From Streptomyces fulvoviolaceus (GTDB lineage Bacteria > Actinomycetota > Actinomycetes > Streptomycetales > Streptomycetaceae), in the NCBI RefSeq assembly GCF_000718165.1, contig NZ_JOEY01000010.1:1-64000 (forward strand): a stretch of DNA of 64,000 nt, read 5' to 3'. Of the stretch, positions 1 to 9,728 are shown piece by piece; position 1 is the first letter of the stretch; each line of letters begins with the position of its first letter. A program made the translations under genes and the position numbers. The notes beneath the pieces were generated by a model that saw only the letters and a program-made list of their open reading frames with translations, was not told the origin of the DNA and ran no database searches.

Positions 1-45
1 CGGGGGGGGGGTGGGTGGGGGGGGGGGGGGCGGGGCGGGCGGGGG
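1..45. other. G homopolymer at window edge, probable assembly artefact
   Basis: Nearly uninterrupted G with two T interruptions and a C near the end. It has no coding or structural logic and lies next to a gene carrying several single-base indels, so it most likely marks a low-quality contig end. I see no telomere-type hairpins. Confidence 0.6.
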
Positions 46-135
46 TAGGCCTGCTCGCCGTCGTGCGGAACCACGCGGCCGCCGGGGAGCGTGATGCCAT
101 AACTCCCGGGCGGCCCTTGGTGGTTGAGCGGTCGG

Positions 136-866
136 TCAGGAAACGGTCTTGTAACTGCCCAGCCGGTCGCGATCTTCGTGCGCGATCCGAACGAGCCCTT
201 GCCGTCACCGTTGTTGCGGTACACGTTGCCGCTGGTGTCGCGGGAGACGAGGTCGGACTTGCCGTCGTCGGTGATGTCGCCGACGCCGACGATCACGTTG
301 TACGAGCCGCCCCAGTTGGTGAACAGCTTCACGCGGGCCGCGAAGGTGCCGTTGCCCTTGCCGTCGTAGCGGTAGAGGTTGTTGGCCTTGTCCTGGGCGA
401 TCAGGTCGCTGATGCCGTCGCCCGTCGCCGCTCATGTCACCGGGCGAGGTCAGGACGTCGTACTGCGTCCAAGCCCGGAGAGGTCTCGTTCGGGAACTCG
501 GTCCACAGCGCGAGGGCGTCGCCGTTCGCGAGGGCCAGCAGCCGGGCGTCGCCGCGCTCGGTGGGCGTGGTGGCGAGGAGCTGTCCGGCGCCGAAGGAGA
601 CGCCGTCGGCGGGCTTGCGCACCGCGGCGTACAGGCTCCGGGTGCCGGCGTTCGGCAGGTCCCCCTGGTTCCAGAGGGTCAGTGCGGTGCCGTCGGCGGC
701 GCTGGCTACGTCCAGTACGGCCGTGTCCTCGTCCGTGAACGTGATCTCGTTCCCGCCCTTCCAGGGGGCGAGGTCCACGGCGGACGCCACGGACGGAAGC
801 GCGCCGATGCCGGCGACGACGAGCGCGACGACAGCGGCGGCCGCGGCTCAGGGCGGATCTGCCCAC
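136..866 (-). pseudogene. Secreted FG-GAP/VCBS repeat protein, reading frame broken
   Basis: Read on the minus strand, a GTG at 866 lies 7 nt after GGGAGG and begins a signal peptide (hydrophobic core AAAVVALVVAG, then ALPSVASA). The downstream part has FG-GAP calcium-binding loops such as DGDGISDLIAQD and DITDDGKSDLV, and ends in a GWGSYKTVS-like tail at a TGA at 136-138, the usual ending of streptomycete FG-GAP proteins. Joining these pieces needs about four one-base corrections (near 150, 432, 467 and 845). The function is presumably extracellular binding or an integrin-like propeller. It may be a real pseudogene, but sequencing error at a contig end is equally likely. Confidence 0.55.
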
Positions 867-1054
867 GTTGTTCGTCCCTCCCCGCGGAGGGACACGCTCC
901 CCCCGCACAAGTGCGCGGACTTTAACAGTCCTTTCCATGAAGGAAGCCGAGCGGGGCAACCCTTCCGGGACCGGCGGCCACTGAGGAGTCGTAAGCCCCC
1001 TTCACGTGGGCTTCACAGACCGCTCACGCAGTACGACCTGGTAAGGACTCCTCT

Positions 1055-2401
1055 GTGGCATCCCCCTCGCACCGCCGGTCCCTTCGCAAGCGCCGCACCG
1101 TTCTGGTGTCCGCCGCCGCCGTGACGGCCGCCGGTCTCGGCGCCGCCGTGTTCGTCATGAACGCGAACGCAGGCGCTGTCGACCTCTACCACCAGACGCT
1201 GGCGGCGAAGGACGGCTGGGCGTCCTCCGGCACCGGCACGACCGGCGGTGCGAAGGCCGACTCCGCGCACACCTTCACGGTCTCCACCCGGGCCCAGCTG
1301 GTGAAGGCGCTCGGCTCGGCCTCCGACACCACCCCGCGGATCATCAAGATCAAGGGCACGATCGACGCCAACACGAATGACGCGGGCAAGAAGCTCACGT
1401 GCTCCGACTACGCGTCGGGCACCGGCTACTCGCTGACGTCGTACCTGAAGGCCTACGACCCCTCCACGTACGGCACTTCGAAGCTCCCGTCGGGCACCCA
1501 GGAGACCGCCCGCGCCGCCGCGCAGACCAAGCAGGCGAAGAACATCGCCTTCAAGGTGCCGGCCAACACGAGCATCGTGGGCGTGCCGGGCACGAACGCC
1601 GGGATCACCGGCGGCATGCTCCAGATCCAGAACGTGGACAACGTCATCGTCCGCAACCTGGCGTTCTCCGCCACCGAGGACTGCTTCCCGCAGTGGGACC
1701 CGACCGACGGCGACGACGGCAACTGGAACTCGAACTACGACTCCGTGACCCTGCGCGGCGCGACGCACGTCTGGGCGGACCACAACACGTTCACGGACGC
1801 GCCGCACCTGGACAGCGCCAACCCGAAGTACTACGGCCGTGAGTACCAGATCCACGACGGTGCGCTGGACATCACGAAGAGCTCCGACCTGGTCACGGTC
1901 TCCCGCAACCAGTTCACCAACCACGACAAGACGATGCTGATCGGCAGCAGCGACAGCGAGCCCTCGGGCAAGCTGCGCGTCTCCATCCACCACAACATCT
2001 GGAAGGGCATAGGCCAGCGTGCCCCGCTGGCCCGCGTGGGCCAGATCCACATCTACAACAACTACTACGACGTCACGACCCTCAACGGCTACGCGCCGCA
2101 GTACAGCATCAACTCGCGGGCGAAGGCCCAGGTCGTCGCCGCGAACAACTACTGGAAGGTCCCTTCCACCGCGAAGGTCGCCAAGCTGCTGAGCGGTGAC
2201 GGCACGGGTTCGATCGCGGGCAGCGGCAACCTGGTCAACGGCACGGTGACGGACCTGGTCGCCGCGTACAACGCCGCGTCGTCGAAGGACCTGAAGACGA
2301 CGGTCAACTGGACGCCGACGCTCACGGCGGGGCTGGAGTCCTCGGCGAAGAGCCTGCCGACTTCGCTGGCCACGACTACTGGGGCCGGGGTGCTGTCCTA
2401 G
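1055..2401 (+). CDS. Secreted pectate lyase, polysaccharide lyase family 1
   Basis: 448 residues. The N terminus is a basic region with RR, then VLVSAAAVTAAGLG and a cut site near NANA, i.e. an exported protein (Sec, or Tat given the arginines). The parallel beta-helix core shows PL1 hallmarks: VWADHNTF (the vWiDH motif), DGALDITKSSD, and the RAPLAR segment with the catalytic arginine, followed by an HIYNNYY strand. The enzyme would cleave polygalacturonate by calcium-dependent beta-elimination outside the cell, releasing plant pectin for uptake. The GTG start is preceded by AAGGA. It is followed at once by a strong hairpin terminator and faces a convergent gene, so it is monocistronic. Confidence 0.9.
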   Translation: MASPSHRRSLRKRRTVLVSAAAVTAAGLGAAVFVMNANAGAVDLYHQTLAAKDGWASSGTGTTGGAKADSAHTFTVSTRAQLVKALGSASDTTPRIIKIKGTIDANTNDAGKKLTCSDYASGTGYSLTSYLKAYDPSTYGTSKLPSGTQETARAAAQTKQAKNIAFKVPANTSIVGVPGTNAGITGGMLQIQNVDNVIVRNLAFSATEDCFPQWDPTDGDDGNWNSNYDSVTLRGATHVWADHNTFTDAPHLDSANPKYYGREYQIHDGALDITKSSDLVTVSRNQFTNHDKTMLIGSSDSEPSGKLRVSIHHNIWKGIGQRAPLARVGQIHIYNNYYDVTTLNGYAPQYSINSRAKAQVVAANNYWKVPSTAKVAKLLSGDGTGSIAGSGNLVNGTVTDLVAAYNAASSKDLKTTVNWTPTLTAGLESSAKSLPTSLATTTGAGVLS

Positions 2402-2411
2402 GCGGCACAGG

Positions 2412-2447
2412 CGGGGTTCCCGGGACAGCCAAGTCCCGGGAACCCCG
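2412..2447. terminator. Bidirectional hairpin terminator
   Basis: A perfect 15-bp stem (2412-2426 with 2433-2447) around a 6-nt loop sits between the convergent pectate lyase gene and the next minus-strand gene. It lacks a U-tract, as is usual in streptomycetes. Confidence 0.8.
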
Positions 2448-2452
2448 TGGGC

Positions 2453-2929
2453 TCACGTGTCGTAGCTGCCGTCCCACGGTTCGCCGAAGCCGAGACGGTC
2501 CGGGTAGAGCTCGGCCCACGCCTCGCCGTCGTCCTCTCCGGTCACCAGGCCGAACAGCACGCCGTTCACGGTGAGTTGGAAGGGGCGGATCGCGATGTCC
2601 GTGTAGGAGCGTTGGGGCAGGCTCCTGAGCAGCGTCGCCAGATGCGCCCGGGCTCGGGCCGGGACCGAGTCCGGGCCGTGCGGGGCACGCTGCTGTTCGG
2701 CCCAGGTGCCCGCGCACCAGATCTCCGAGTCCCGGTACCGGCCCTCGGCGTCGAACACGTGCAGGGCCGAGAAGAGACGTTTGTGCTCCTCCCAGCCGTC
2801 GTCGGGCCGGTAGCCCTCGGGGAAGGCGTAGGCGACCGACCCCAGGAACTGCCCGCCCGCGTAACGGCCGATGGCCTGGGTACGGCCGTGCGGCTCGTAG
2901 GCGATCGGAATGACCTCAGGGACTGCCAT
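2453..2929 (-). CDS. Conserved hypothetical protein, paralogue A
   Basis: 158 residues from ATG at 2929 (peptide MAVPEVIPIAYEPHG); a longer in-frame start exists, but the paralogue next door aligns only from this Met. There is no signal peptide or membrane segment. The sequence is rich in aromatic and charged residues, with GWEEHKRL, YRDSEIWCAGTWAEQQ and FGEPWDG blocks shared almost unchanged with the gene at 3192-3668. I do not recognise the family; it looks like a small globular cytosolic protein. It is separated from its paralogue by about 260 bp, so probably has its own promoter. Confidence 0.75.
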   Translation of the reverse strand: MAVPEVIPIAYEPHGRTQAIGRYAGGQFLGSVAYAFPEGYRPDDGWEEHKRLFSALHVFDAEGRYRDSEIWCAGTWAEQQRAPHGPDSVPARARAHLATLLRSLPQRSYTDIAIRPFQLTVNGVLFGLVTGEDDGEAWAELYPDRLGFGEPWDGSYDT

Positions 2930-3191
2930 GGCGAGGACCTTACGTATCCGACCTGGCAACATCCGCTTCCCGGCCATGAGTTGACCACCATCCTGCCGAA
3001 AGATTCACGGCACCCTTTTAGATCTCCACAACCACGGATGAGTCGGACCCTCCCCGCGAGGGGCCCTCCCTGAACGGGATCGTCCCCACCGAAGCACGCT
3101 CTACGCACCGTTCGCCCACTCCATGGCAAAGAGTTCCTCCGCGGTGGTGGCAGTGCCGGCGAGGCCGTTGCCCTCCTGTACCGACTGCGGA

Positions 3192-3668
3192 TCAGGCGAC
3201 GTACCGGCCGTCCCACGGTTCGCCGAACTCGAGGCGGTCCGGGTAGAGCTCGGCCCAGGTCTCGCCCTCGTCCTCGCGGATGACCATGCCGAACAGGACG
3301 TCGTCCACGGTGAGTTGGAAGGGGCGGACGGCGATGTTCGTGTAGGCGCGGCGGGGGAGGCTGCGCAGGAGCTTTGCCAGGTGGATACGGGCGCGGCCGA
3401 GGACCGAGTCGGCGCCGTCCGGGTCGCGCTGCTGCTCGGCCCAGGTGCCCCCGCACCAGATGTCCGAGTCGCGGTAGCGGCCGTCGGCGTCGAAGGTGTG
3501 GAGCACTACGTAGAGGCGTTTGTGCTCTTCCCAGCCTTCGTCGAGCTGGAACCCTAGCGGGAAGGCATACGTGATCGTCGCCAGGAACTGACCGTCCGCG
3601 TATCGGCCGATGGTCTCAGTGTGGTGCCTGGGCACATACGCGATCGGAATGACATCGGGGACTGCCAT
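3192..3668 (-). CDS. Conserved hypothetical protein, paralogue B
   Basis: 158 residues from ATG at 3668, exactly the same length as the gene at 2453-2929 and alike along its whole length (MAVPDVIPIAY, GRYADGQFLA, FPLGFQLDEGWEEHKRL, WAELYPDRLEFGEPWDG). The pair is a tandem duplication that has since diverged. No catalytic motif is recognisable. No clear Shine-Dalgarno sequence precedes the start. Downstream of metG, but a hairpin separates them. Confidence 0.75.
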   Translation of the reverse strand: MAVPDVIPIAYVPRHHTETIGRYADGQFLATITYAFPLGFQLDEGWEEHKRLYVVLHTFDADGRYRDSDIWCGGTWAEQQRDPDGADSVLGRARIHLAKLLRSLPRRAYTNIAVRPFQLTVDDVLFGMVIREDEGETWAELYPDRLEFGEPWDGRYVA

Positions 3669-3713
3669 GGCGGAAACCATACGGGTTGGCGCGGACATGC
3701 TGGTGGCGGGTAT

Positions 3714-3755
3714 GGCAAGGGCCCGGGAAAGCATTGCGCTCACCGGGCCCTTGCC
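3714..3755. terminator. Hairpin terminator downstream of metG
   Basis: A 13-bp perfect stem (3714-3726 with 3743-3755) closes a 16-nt loop just past the metG stop codon, reading on the minus strand. Confidence 0.7.
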
Positions 3756-3769
3756 TGTGTCCGGGGTGG

Positions 3770-5485
3770 CTACGCCGGGTCGCCGCCGAAGCGCTCCTTG
3801 TAGGCCTCCAGGTCCTCTTCCGTCAGCTTGGCGAAGAGGACCGGGGGGACCGTGAAGGGGGTGCCGACCGGGACGGAGGAGAGGGTGCGTGCCTCGTCCG
3901 GGGTGACCCAGGTCGCCGTGTCGTTCTGCAGGGCGAAGGTCTGGCGCATTGCCGCCGCGCTCGCCGGGATGAAGGGCTCCGAGACCACCGAGTAGAGGTG
4001 GATGAGGTTCATCGCGGTGCGGAGGGTGAGGGCCGCGCCCTCCTGGTCGGTCTTGATCTCCAGCCAGGGGGCCTTCTCCTCCAGGTAGGAGTTGCCCGCG
4101 GACCAGAGGGCGCGGAGGGCTGCCGCGGCCTTGCGGAACTGGAGGGCCTCCATCTGCTCCTCGTACTCCGCGAGCAGGCGCGCGATCTCCTCGCCGAGGC
4201 GTGCCTCCGGCTCGCCCGGCTCCGCGCCCGCCGGGACCTCCTCGCCGAAGCGCTTCTTGGAGAAGGACAGGACACGGTTGACGAAGTTGCCGAGGGTGTC
4301 GGCGAGGTCCTTGTTCACGGTCGCCGTGAAGTGCTCCCAGGTGAAGGACGAGTCGTCCGACTCCGGGGCGTTGGCGATGAGGAAGTAGCGCCAGTAGTCG
4401 GCGGGCAGGATCTCCAGGGCCTGGTCGGTGAAGACGCCCCGCTTCTGGGACGTGGAGAACTTTCCGCCGTAGTACGTCAGCCAGTTGAAGGCCTTGACGT
4501 AGTCGACCTTCTTCCAGGGCTCACGGACGCCGAGTTCCGTGGCCGGGAACATCACCGTGTGGAACGGGACGTTGTCCTTCGCCATGAACTCCGTGTAGCG
4601 GACGTCGGTGTCGACGTCGTACCACCACGACTTCCAGTCGCGGTTCTCCGGGTCGAGGTCCGACCACTCCTTCGTCGCGCCGATGTACTCGATCGGGGCG
4701 TCGAACCAGACGTAGAAGACCTTGCCCTCCGCCGCCAGCTCCGGCCATGTGTCGGACGGGACCGGGACGCCCCAGTCCAGGTCGCGGGTGATCGCGCGGT
4801 CGTGCAGGCCCTCGGTCAGCCACTTGCGGGCGATGGAGGAGGCCAGCTGCGGCCACTCGTCCTCGTGGGCCGCCACCCACTCCTCGACCTCGACCTGGAG
4901 CTTCGACTGGAGGAGGAAGAGGTGCTTGGTCTCGCGGACCTCGAGTTCGGTGGATCCGGAGATCGCCGAGCGCGGGTTGATCAGGTCCGTGGGGTCCAGG
5001 ACGCGCGTGCAGTTCTCGCACTGGTCGCCGCGGGCCTTGTCGTAGCCGCAGTGGGGGCAGGTGCCCTCGACATAGCGGTCCGGGAGGAAGCGGCCGTCGG
5101 CCGGCGAGTACACCTGGCGGATGGCTCGCTCTTCGATGAAGCCGTTCTCGTTCAGGCGGCGGGCGAAGTGCTGGGTGATCTCGACGTTCTGCGCGCTGGA
5201 GCTGCGGCCGAAGTAGTCGAACGCCAGCGCGAAGCCGTCGTAGACCGCCTTCTGCGCGTCGTGTGCCTGCGCGCAGAAGTCCGCTACGGGGATGCCCTGC
5301 TCCTTCGCCGCGAGCTCGGCCGGAGTGCCGTGCTCGTCCGTCGCGCAGATGTAGAGGACGTCGTGGCCGCGCTGGCGGAGGTACCGGGAGTACACGTCCG
5401 CCGGGAGCATGGACCCCACCATGTTGCCCAGGTGCTTGATCCCGTTGATGTACGGAAGGGCGCTGGTGATGAGGTGTCGAGCCAT
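3770..5485 (-). CDS. metG: Methionyl-tRNA synthetase
   Basis: 571 residues; charges tRNA-Met with methionine in the cytosol and is essential. Class I signatures are clear: the HIGH-type motif in [11 protein letters not shown] near residues 11-21, the zinc-binding insertion CPHC...CENC around residues 143-159, and the KMSKS-equivalent KFSTSQKRG near residue 345. The anticodon-binding helical domain follows. It lacks the C-terminal Trbp111-like dimerisation domain found in some longer MetRS, as is usual for actinobacteria. The ATG at 5485 starts the conserved [13 protein letters not shown] see no T-box in the 118 bp upstream. Confidence 0.97.
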   Translation of the reverse strand: MARHLITSALPYINGIKHLGNMVGSMLPADVYSRYLRQRGHDVLYICATDEHGTPAELAAKEQGIPVADFCAQAHDAQKAVYDGFALAFDYFGRSSSAQNVEITQHFARRLNENGFIEERAIRQVYSPADGRFLPDRYVEGTCPHCGYDKARGDQCENCTRVLDPTDLINPRSAISGSTELEVRETKHLFLLQSKLQVEVEEWVAAHEDEWPQLASSIARKWLTEGLHDRAITRDLDWGVPVPSDTWPELAAEGKVFYVWFDAPIEYIGATKEWSDLDPENRDWKSWWYDVDTDVRYTEFMAKDNVPFHTVMFPATELGVREPWKKVDYVKAFNWLTYYGGKFSTSQKRGVFTDQALEILPADYWRYFLIANAPESDDSSFTWEHFTATVNKDLADTLGNFVNRVLSFSKKRFGEEVPAGAEPGEPEARLGEEIARLLAEYEEQMEALQFRKAAAALRALWSAGNSYLEEKAPWLEIKTDQEGAALTLRTAMNLIHLYSVVSEPFIPASAAAMRQTFALQNDTATWVTPDEARTLSSVPVGTPFTVPPVLFAKLTEEDLEAYKERFGGDPA

Positions 5486-5603
5486 CGGGGGCTGCTCCCA
5501 GGTTGCTATGTACGGAACCTTGAAATCGTAGCCGACATGGGTACGCCGCCCGCCTCCCGTTTTATGGGGTGAGAAGCGGACGGCGTGGGGTGGGTCGGGA
5601 GGG

Positions 5604-7337
5604 CTACGGGCGCCAGGTGGCCAGGATGCCCTCGTAGATCTCCGTGTCCGTGAGCTCGCGCGGGGTCTCGCCTGCCAGGAAGTGGGAGGTGTTGGCCAGC
5701 TTGAGCTTGCGGAGGTAGTCGAAGGCCTTGTTCTCCGGGGCGCCGAAGGCGACGAAGGAGAAGAAGACGGAGGGGTGGTTCTTCGCCGCGTCCGTGAGGG
5801 ACTGGGTGGCGGGGGTCTTGGCGTCGGGGGCGCCGTCCGTCTGGAAGACGACCAGGGCGGGGGTGCCGGGGGCTTCCTTGTCGTGGTGGGTCACGACTGC
5901 CTCGACGGCGGCGTGGTAGCTGGTACGGCCCATGCGGCCGAGCCCTGCGTGCAGGTCGTCGATCTTGTTGTCGTGGTCGGTGAGGGTGAGCTCGCCGGTG
6001 CCGTCGAGTTCTGTGGAGAAGAAGACGACGTGGACCTTGGCCTCGGGGTCCAGGTGGGCCGCGAGGGCGAGGGTCTGCTCGCCGAGGGCCTGGGCGGAGC
6101 CGTCCTTGTAGTAGGCGCGCATGCTCGCGGAGCGGTCGAGGACGAGGTAGACCTTGGCGGTGGTGCCGGTGAGGTTCGTGGCCTTGAGGGCGGTTTCGGC
6201 CGCGTTGTAAGCCGTGAGGAGGGTGGCGGGTACGTCCCGGCCTTCGGCCGGGTTGTTGTTCCCACCCGCACCACCCGTACCACTTTCGTCGTCGGCTGCG
6301 AGTGGCCCCTGTGGGGTGTCCTCGTCGTCGGCGGCCGCGGGTGCGTCGTCCGTTGCCGGTACGGCGGTCTCCGCTGCGGCGGCCACCGGCTCGGGGGTCG
6401 GGACCGCTTCCGGCTCGGGCTCCGGGGCCGGCTCAGGCGTGACCTCGGCCACCGGCTCGGGCTCCGACTCGACGACGGGCTCCGGCTCCGACTCGACCAC
6501 CGGCTCGGGAGTGGCCTCGATGACCGGCTCGGCAGCAAGCTCGGGCTCGGGAGTGGCCTCGGCGACCGGCTCGGCGGCAATCTCCGGCTCGGGCTCGGCA
6601 GCGATCTCCGCGGCCGGCTCCTCCACGGTGGTCGGCTCCGGCTCGGCTTCCGCCGTCGGCTCCTCGACCGCGACCGGCTCCGCAGCGGTCTCAGCAACTG
6701 CCTCCTCGGCGGTCTCCTCGGCGGTCTCCGCGACCGGCTCCGCCTCCGGCTCGACGACGGGCTCGGGCGTGATCTCCGCGACCGGCTCCGGCTCGACCAC
6801 CGGCTCCGGCTCCGGTTCCGGCGCCACCTCCGCGATCGGTTCGTCCGTGACGACCGGCTCCGGCGCCACCTCCGCAACCGGCTCCGGCGTGACGACGGGC
6901 TCGGGCGTGATCTCCGCGACCGGCTCCGGCTCGACGACCGGCTCCGGTTCCGGCGCCACCTCCGCAACCGCTTCCTCCGTGACGACCGGCTCCGGTGTGG
7001 ACTCTGCGGTCGGCTCCGCGGCCGTCTCCGGCTCCTCCGCCGGAGGCGCCTGCTTCGGCACCTCGACCTTGTCGAAGGCCGCCGAGACCAGGTCGTGCTC
7101 GTCCTTCGTGGACAGGGTCGCCGTGCGGGGCTCCGGCACCGCCGCCGTGGCAGGGGCCGGCGTCGGCTCCGCTGCCGGGGTCGGCTCGGTCGACGGGGCC
7201 GGGACCTTCGGTTCCGTTGCCTCCGTCGGAGCCGCCGTCTGTGAAGGGGCCGCTTCCTGCGAAGGCCCTGCTTCGGTGGTCTGCCCCTTGCGGGAGCGGC
7301 CGCCGAACGCATTCCGCAGGAGAGTGAGAATGCCCAT
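5604..7337 (-). CDS. VWA-domain protein with long Pro/Glu/Val repeat linker
   Basis: 577 residues from ATG at 7337 ([13 protein letters not shown]), chosen because GAAGGG precedes it by 8 nt; the longer open frame upstream has no such signal. Residues ~20-390 are low-complexity repeats of [13 protein letters not shown] type, a long extended acidic linker. The C-terminal ~190 residues are a von Willebrand A domain with the MIDAS motif LDRSASM and a later QTDGAPD metal-site loop, as in the TerF/TerY-like VWA proteins of streptomycetes. The basic N-terminal helix could associate with membrane or a partner. Its role is unknown; VWA proteins usually scaffold metal-dependent complexes. Confidence 0.85.
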   Translation of the reverse strand: MGILTLLRNAFGGRSRKGQTTEAGPSQEAAPSQTAAPTEATEPKVPAPSTEPTPAAEPTPAPATAAVPEPRTATLSTKDEHDLVSAAFDKVEVPKQAPPAEEPETAAEPTAESTPEPVVTEEAVAEVAPEPEPVVEPEPVAEITPEPVVTPEPVAEVAPEPVVTDEPIAEVAPEPEPEPVVEPEPVAEITPEPVVEPEAEPVAETAEETAEEAVAETAAEPVAVEEPTAEAEPEPTTVEEPAAEIAAEPEPEIAAEPVAEATPEPELAAEPVIEATPEPVVESEPEPVVESEPEPVAEVTPEPAPEPEPEAVPTPEPVAAAAETAVPATDDAPAAADDEDTPQGPLAADDESGTGGAGGNNNPAEGRDVPATLLTAYNAAETALKATNLTGTTAKVYLVLDRSASMRAYYKDGSAQALGEQTLALAAHLDPEAKVHVVFFSTELDGTGELTLTDHDNKIDDLHAGLGRMGRTSYHAAVEAVVTHHDKEAPGTPALVVFQTDGAPDAKTPATQSLTDAAKNHPSVFFSFVAFGAPENKAFDYLRKLKLANTSHFLAGETPRELTDTEIYEGILATWRP

Positions 7338-7502
7338 GTGCGCAACCCTTCGCGTGAGTTGAAGCCCGTCAATCGCTGGCCAGGACGGACACGTAAGGTT
7401 AGCGGCCCCGGATGGTGATCTTGGGCAGGGGCGCCCATGCGGGGCCTCCGGCGTCAAGGGGTACATCCGGCCGCACTCCGCCGCGACCCCCAACTCACCT
7501 AC

Positions 7503-7535
7503 GTCCACCCCGGGTTCATTCCCCGTTCACCGCAC
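7503..7535 (+). promoter_or_regulatory. Putative PHO box (PhoP direct repeats)
   Basis: Three heptamers GTCCACC, GTTCATT and GTTCACC start at 7503, 7514 and 7525, i.e. exactly 11 bp apart, matching the streptomycete PhoP direct-repeat unit (GTTCACC-like, 11-bp period). They lie ~75 bp before the phosphatase start, as expected for activation under phosphate limitation. Confidence 0.65.
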
Positions 7536-7608
7536 CGCCCCGCTCCCGCACAAACGCCCGCCTACCGTCCGTCACGCCGGGTCCAAGGGGAAGCAAGGGG
7601 AGAGCAAA

Positions 7609-9678
7609 GTGCGCATACAGTTGCCGTTGATCAGAACCGACAACCAGTCCGATTCGCATCCCGGTGGGCGTTCCGCCCTCACCTGCCGGTTCCGGTGTGG
7701 TGACGCCTGCTTCCACGAGGTGCCGAACACCACCACCAACCCGTACGTCGGCGATGTCATCGCCACCGCGCTCAGCCGCCGTTCGGTGGTGCGTGCCGCC
7801 GCCGTCGTCACGGTCGCCGCCGCCGCGGGCACCGCCGTCACGCCGGGGCAGGCCCACGCCGCCTCCGAGACCGCGAGCAGCGGCAAGGGCACCGGCAAGG
7901 CCGCCCGCGGGCTGCGGTTCACCGCGGTCGCTCCCAACACCGCCGACACCGTGACCATTCCGGGCGGATACTCCCAGAACGTCGTCATCCGCTGGGGCGA
8001 GCCCATCCTCCGCGGGGCTCCCGCCTTCGACCCGGAGAACCAGACCGCCGCCGCCCAGGCCGGACAGTTCGGGTACAACAACGACTTCCTCTCCCTGCTC
8101 CCGCTGCCCGGTGAGCGGGGCAGGCAGATCCTCGTCGCCAACCACGAGTACACCGACGAGGTCCTCATGTTCCGCGGCTACGACGCCGCCAACCCCACCC
8201 GCGAGCAGGCCGAGATCGCCTGGGCCGCGCATGGCCTGTCCGCCGTGGTGGTGGAGGAGGACCGTCGCAGCGGCAAGCTCACCGCCGTACCCCGCCATCA
8301 CCTCAACCGGCGCGTCACCGCCACCACCGAGTTCCGGCTCACCGGGCCTGCCGCCGGGTCCGACCTGCTGAAGACCTCCGCCGACCCGACCGGCACCAAG
8401 GCCCTCGGCACCCTCAACAACTGCTCCGGCGGGACGACCCCGTGGGGGACCACGCTGCACGGCGAGGAGAACTTCAACCAGTACTTCGCCAACAGCAGCC
8501 GGACCACCGACAAGCGGTACGGCATCGGCACCGGCGCCACCGAGCGCAAGTGGGAACTGTTCGACAAGCGGTTCGACGTCGCCCAGGAGCCCAACGAGGT
8601 CCACCGTTTCGGGTATGTCGTCGAGCTCGACCCGTACAACCCCTCCTCCACGCCCCGCAAGCACACCGGCCTCGGCCGGTTCAAGCACGAGGGCGCGACC
8701 GTGCGGCTCACGGACGACGGGCGGCCGGTCGTCTACTCCGGTGACGACGAGCGGTTCGACTACTTCTACAAGTTCGTCGGCAGCAAGCGGATGAAGCACG
8801 GGAGCAGCCGGGCCGTGCGGGAGCACAATCTGTCGCTGCTCGACGAGGGGACGCTGTACGTCGCCCGCCTCACCGGCGACTCCCCCGCCATCGAGATCGA
8901 CGGCACCGGCACGCTCCCCGCCGACGGCGAGTTCGACGGCAGCGGCGAGTGGATTCCGCTCGCCACCGCGACCGCCGACGGCGCCGTCTCGCACGTCGAG
9001 GGCATGAGCGCCGAAGAGGTCTACGTCTTCACCCGCCTCGCCGGTGACAAGGTCGGCGCGACCAAGATGGACCGGCCCGAGGACATCGAGCCGAACCCGC
9101 ACTCCGGCAAGGTGTACGTCGCCCTCACCAACAACACCAACCGCGGTGTCGGTACGAACGCCCCGGCCGACGAGGCCAACCCGCGCAACGCCAACAAGCA
9201 CGGGCAGATCCTGGAGCTCACCGAGCGCTGGAACCGGGCCGACAGCACCAAGTTCGCCTGGACGCTGTTCCTCGTCGCCGGTGACCCGGACGACCCCGCC
9301 ACCTACTTCGCGGGCTTCCCGAAGGACGACGTCAGCCCGATCTCCTGCCCGGACAACGTGGCCTTCGACCCGCACGGCAACCTGTGGATCTCCACCGACG
9401 GTGCCCAGCTCGGCTACCACGACGGCCTGTTCGGCGTCGCCACCAAGGGCGACCGGCGCGGTGAGCTCAAGCAGTTCCTGACCATGCCGAAGGGCGCCGA
9501 GACCTGCGGCCCGATCGTCCAGGACCGGCGGGTGCTCGTCGCCGTGCAGCACCCGGGCGAGATCAGCGGGGCGACGGTGGAGAACCCGGCGAGCACCTGG
9601 CCCGACGGCCCCGGCAAGATCGTGCGGCCGGCGGTCGTGGCGGTCTGGCGCAAGGACGGCGACGACATCGGCGTCTGA
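7609..9678 (+). CDS. PhoX-type secreted phosphatase (DUF839)
   Basis: 689 residues. A twin-arginine signal SRRSVVRAAAVVTVAA lies ~residues 55-75 after an unusually long, Cys-containing pre-region, and ends near AQAHA-like GQAHAAS. The mature part is a PhoX/DUF839 beta-propeller: LLPLPGERGRQILVANHEYTD, LNNCSGGTTPWGT, HGEENFNQYF, MDRPEDIEPNP, and CPDNVAFDPHGNLWISTDG. PhoX enzymes are Ca/Fe-dependent extracellular phosphomonoesterases that release phosphate from organic esters. GTG at 7609 has AAGGGGAG upstream. The PHO box just upstream supports phosphate-starvation control; a strong terminator follows. Confidence 0.88.
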   Translation: MRIQLPLIRTDNQSDSHPGGRSALTCRFRCGDACFHEVPNTTTNPYVGDVIATALSRRSVVRAAAVVTVAAAAGTAVTPGQAHAASETASSGKGTGKAARGLRFTAVAPNTADTVTIPGGYSQNVVIRWGEPILRGAPAFDPENQTAAAQAGQFGYNNDFLSLLPLPGERGRQILVANHEYTDEVLMFRGYDAANPTREQAEIAWAAHGLSAVVVEEDRRSGKLTAVPRHHLNRRVTATTEFRLTGPAAGSDLLKTSADPTGTKALGTLNNCSGGTTPWGTTLHGEENFNQYFANSSRTTDKRYGIGTGATERKWELFDKRFDVAQEPNEVHRFGYVVELDPYNPSSTPRKHTGLGRFKHEGATVRLTDDGRPVVYSGDDERFDYFYKFVGSKRMKHGSSRAVREHNLSLLDEGTLYVARLTGDSPAIEIDGTGTLPADGEFDGSGEWIPLATATADGAVSHVEGMSAEEVYVFTRLAGDKVGATKMDRPEDIEPNPHSGKVYVALTNNTNRGVGTNAPADEANPRNANKHGQILELTERWNRADSTKFAWTLFLVAGDPDDPATYFAGFPKDDVSPISCPDNVAFDPHGNLWISTDGAQLGYHDGLFGVATKGDRRGELKQFLTMPKGAETCGPIVQDRRVLVAVQHPGEISGATVENPASTWPDGPGKIVRPAVVAVWRKDGDDIGV

Positions 9679-9690
9679 GCCGTGACCCAG

Positions 9691-9728
9691 GAGGGCGATC
9701 GCGTCAGTGCGGCGACGCGATCGCCCTC
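9691..9728. terminator. Bidirectional hairpin terminator
   Basis: A perfect 15-bp stem (9691-9705 with 9714-9728) and 8-nt loop between the convergent phosphatase and FUSC genes. It overlaps the ancestral 3' end of the FUSC frame (stop at 9704). Confidence 0.75.

Noticed and set aside
1..45. Chromosome telomere or G-quadruplex element
   Set aside because: Streptomycete telomeres show packed palindromic hairpins; this is a plain homopolymer next to error-rich sequence.
5682..7362. Gly/Arg- and Ser/Gly-rich open frames on the plus strand opposite the VWA gene
   Set aside because: Mirror images of the Pro/Glu repeat; the minus frame has the MIDAS domain and a good start.
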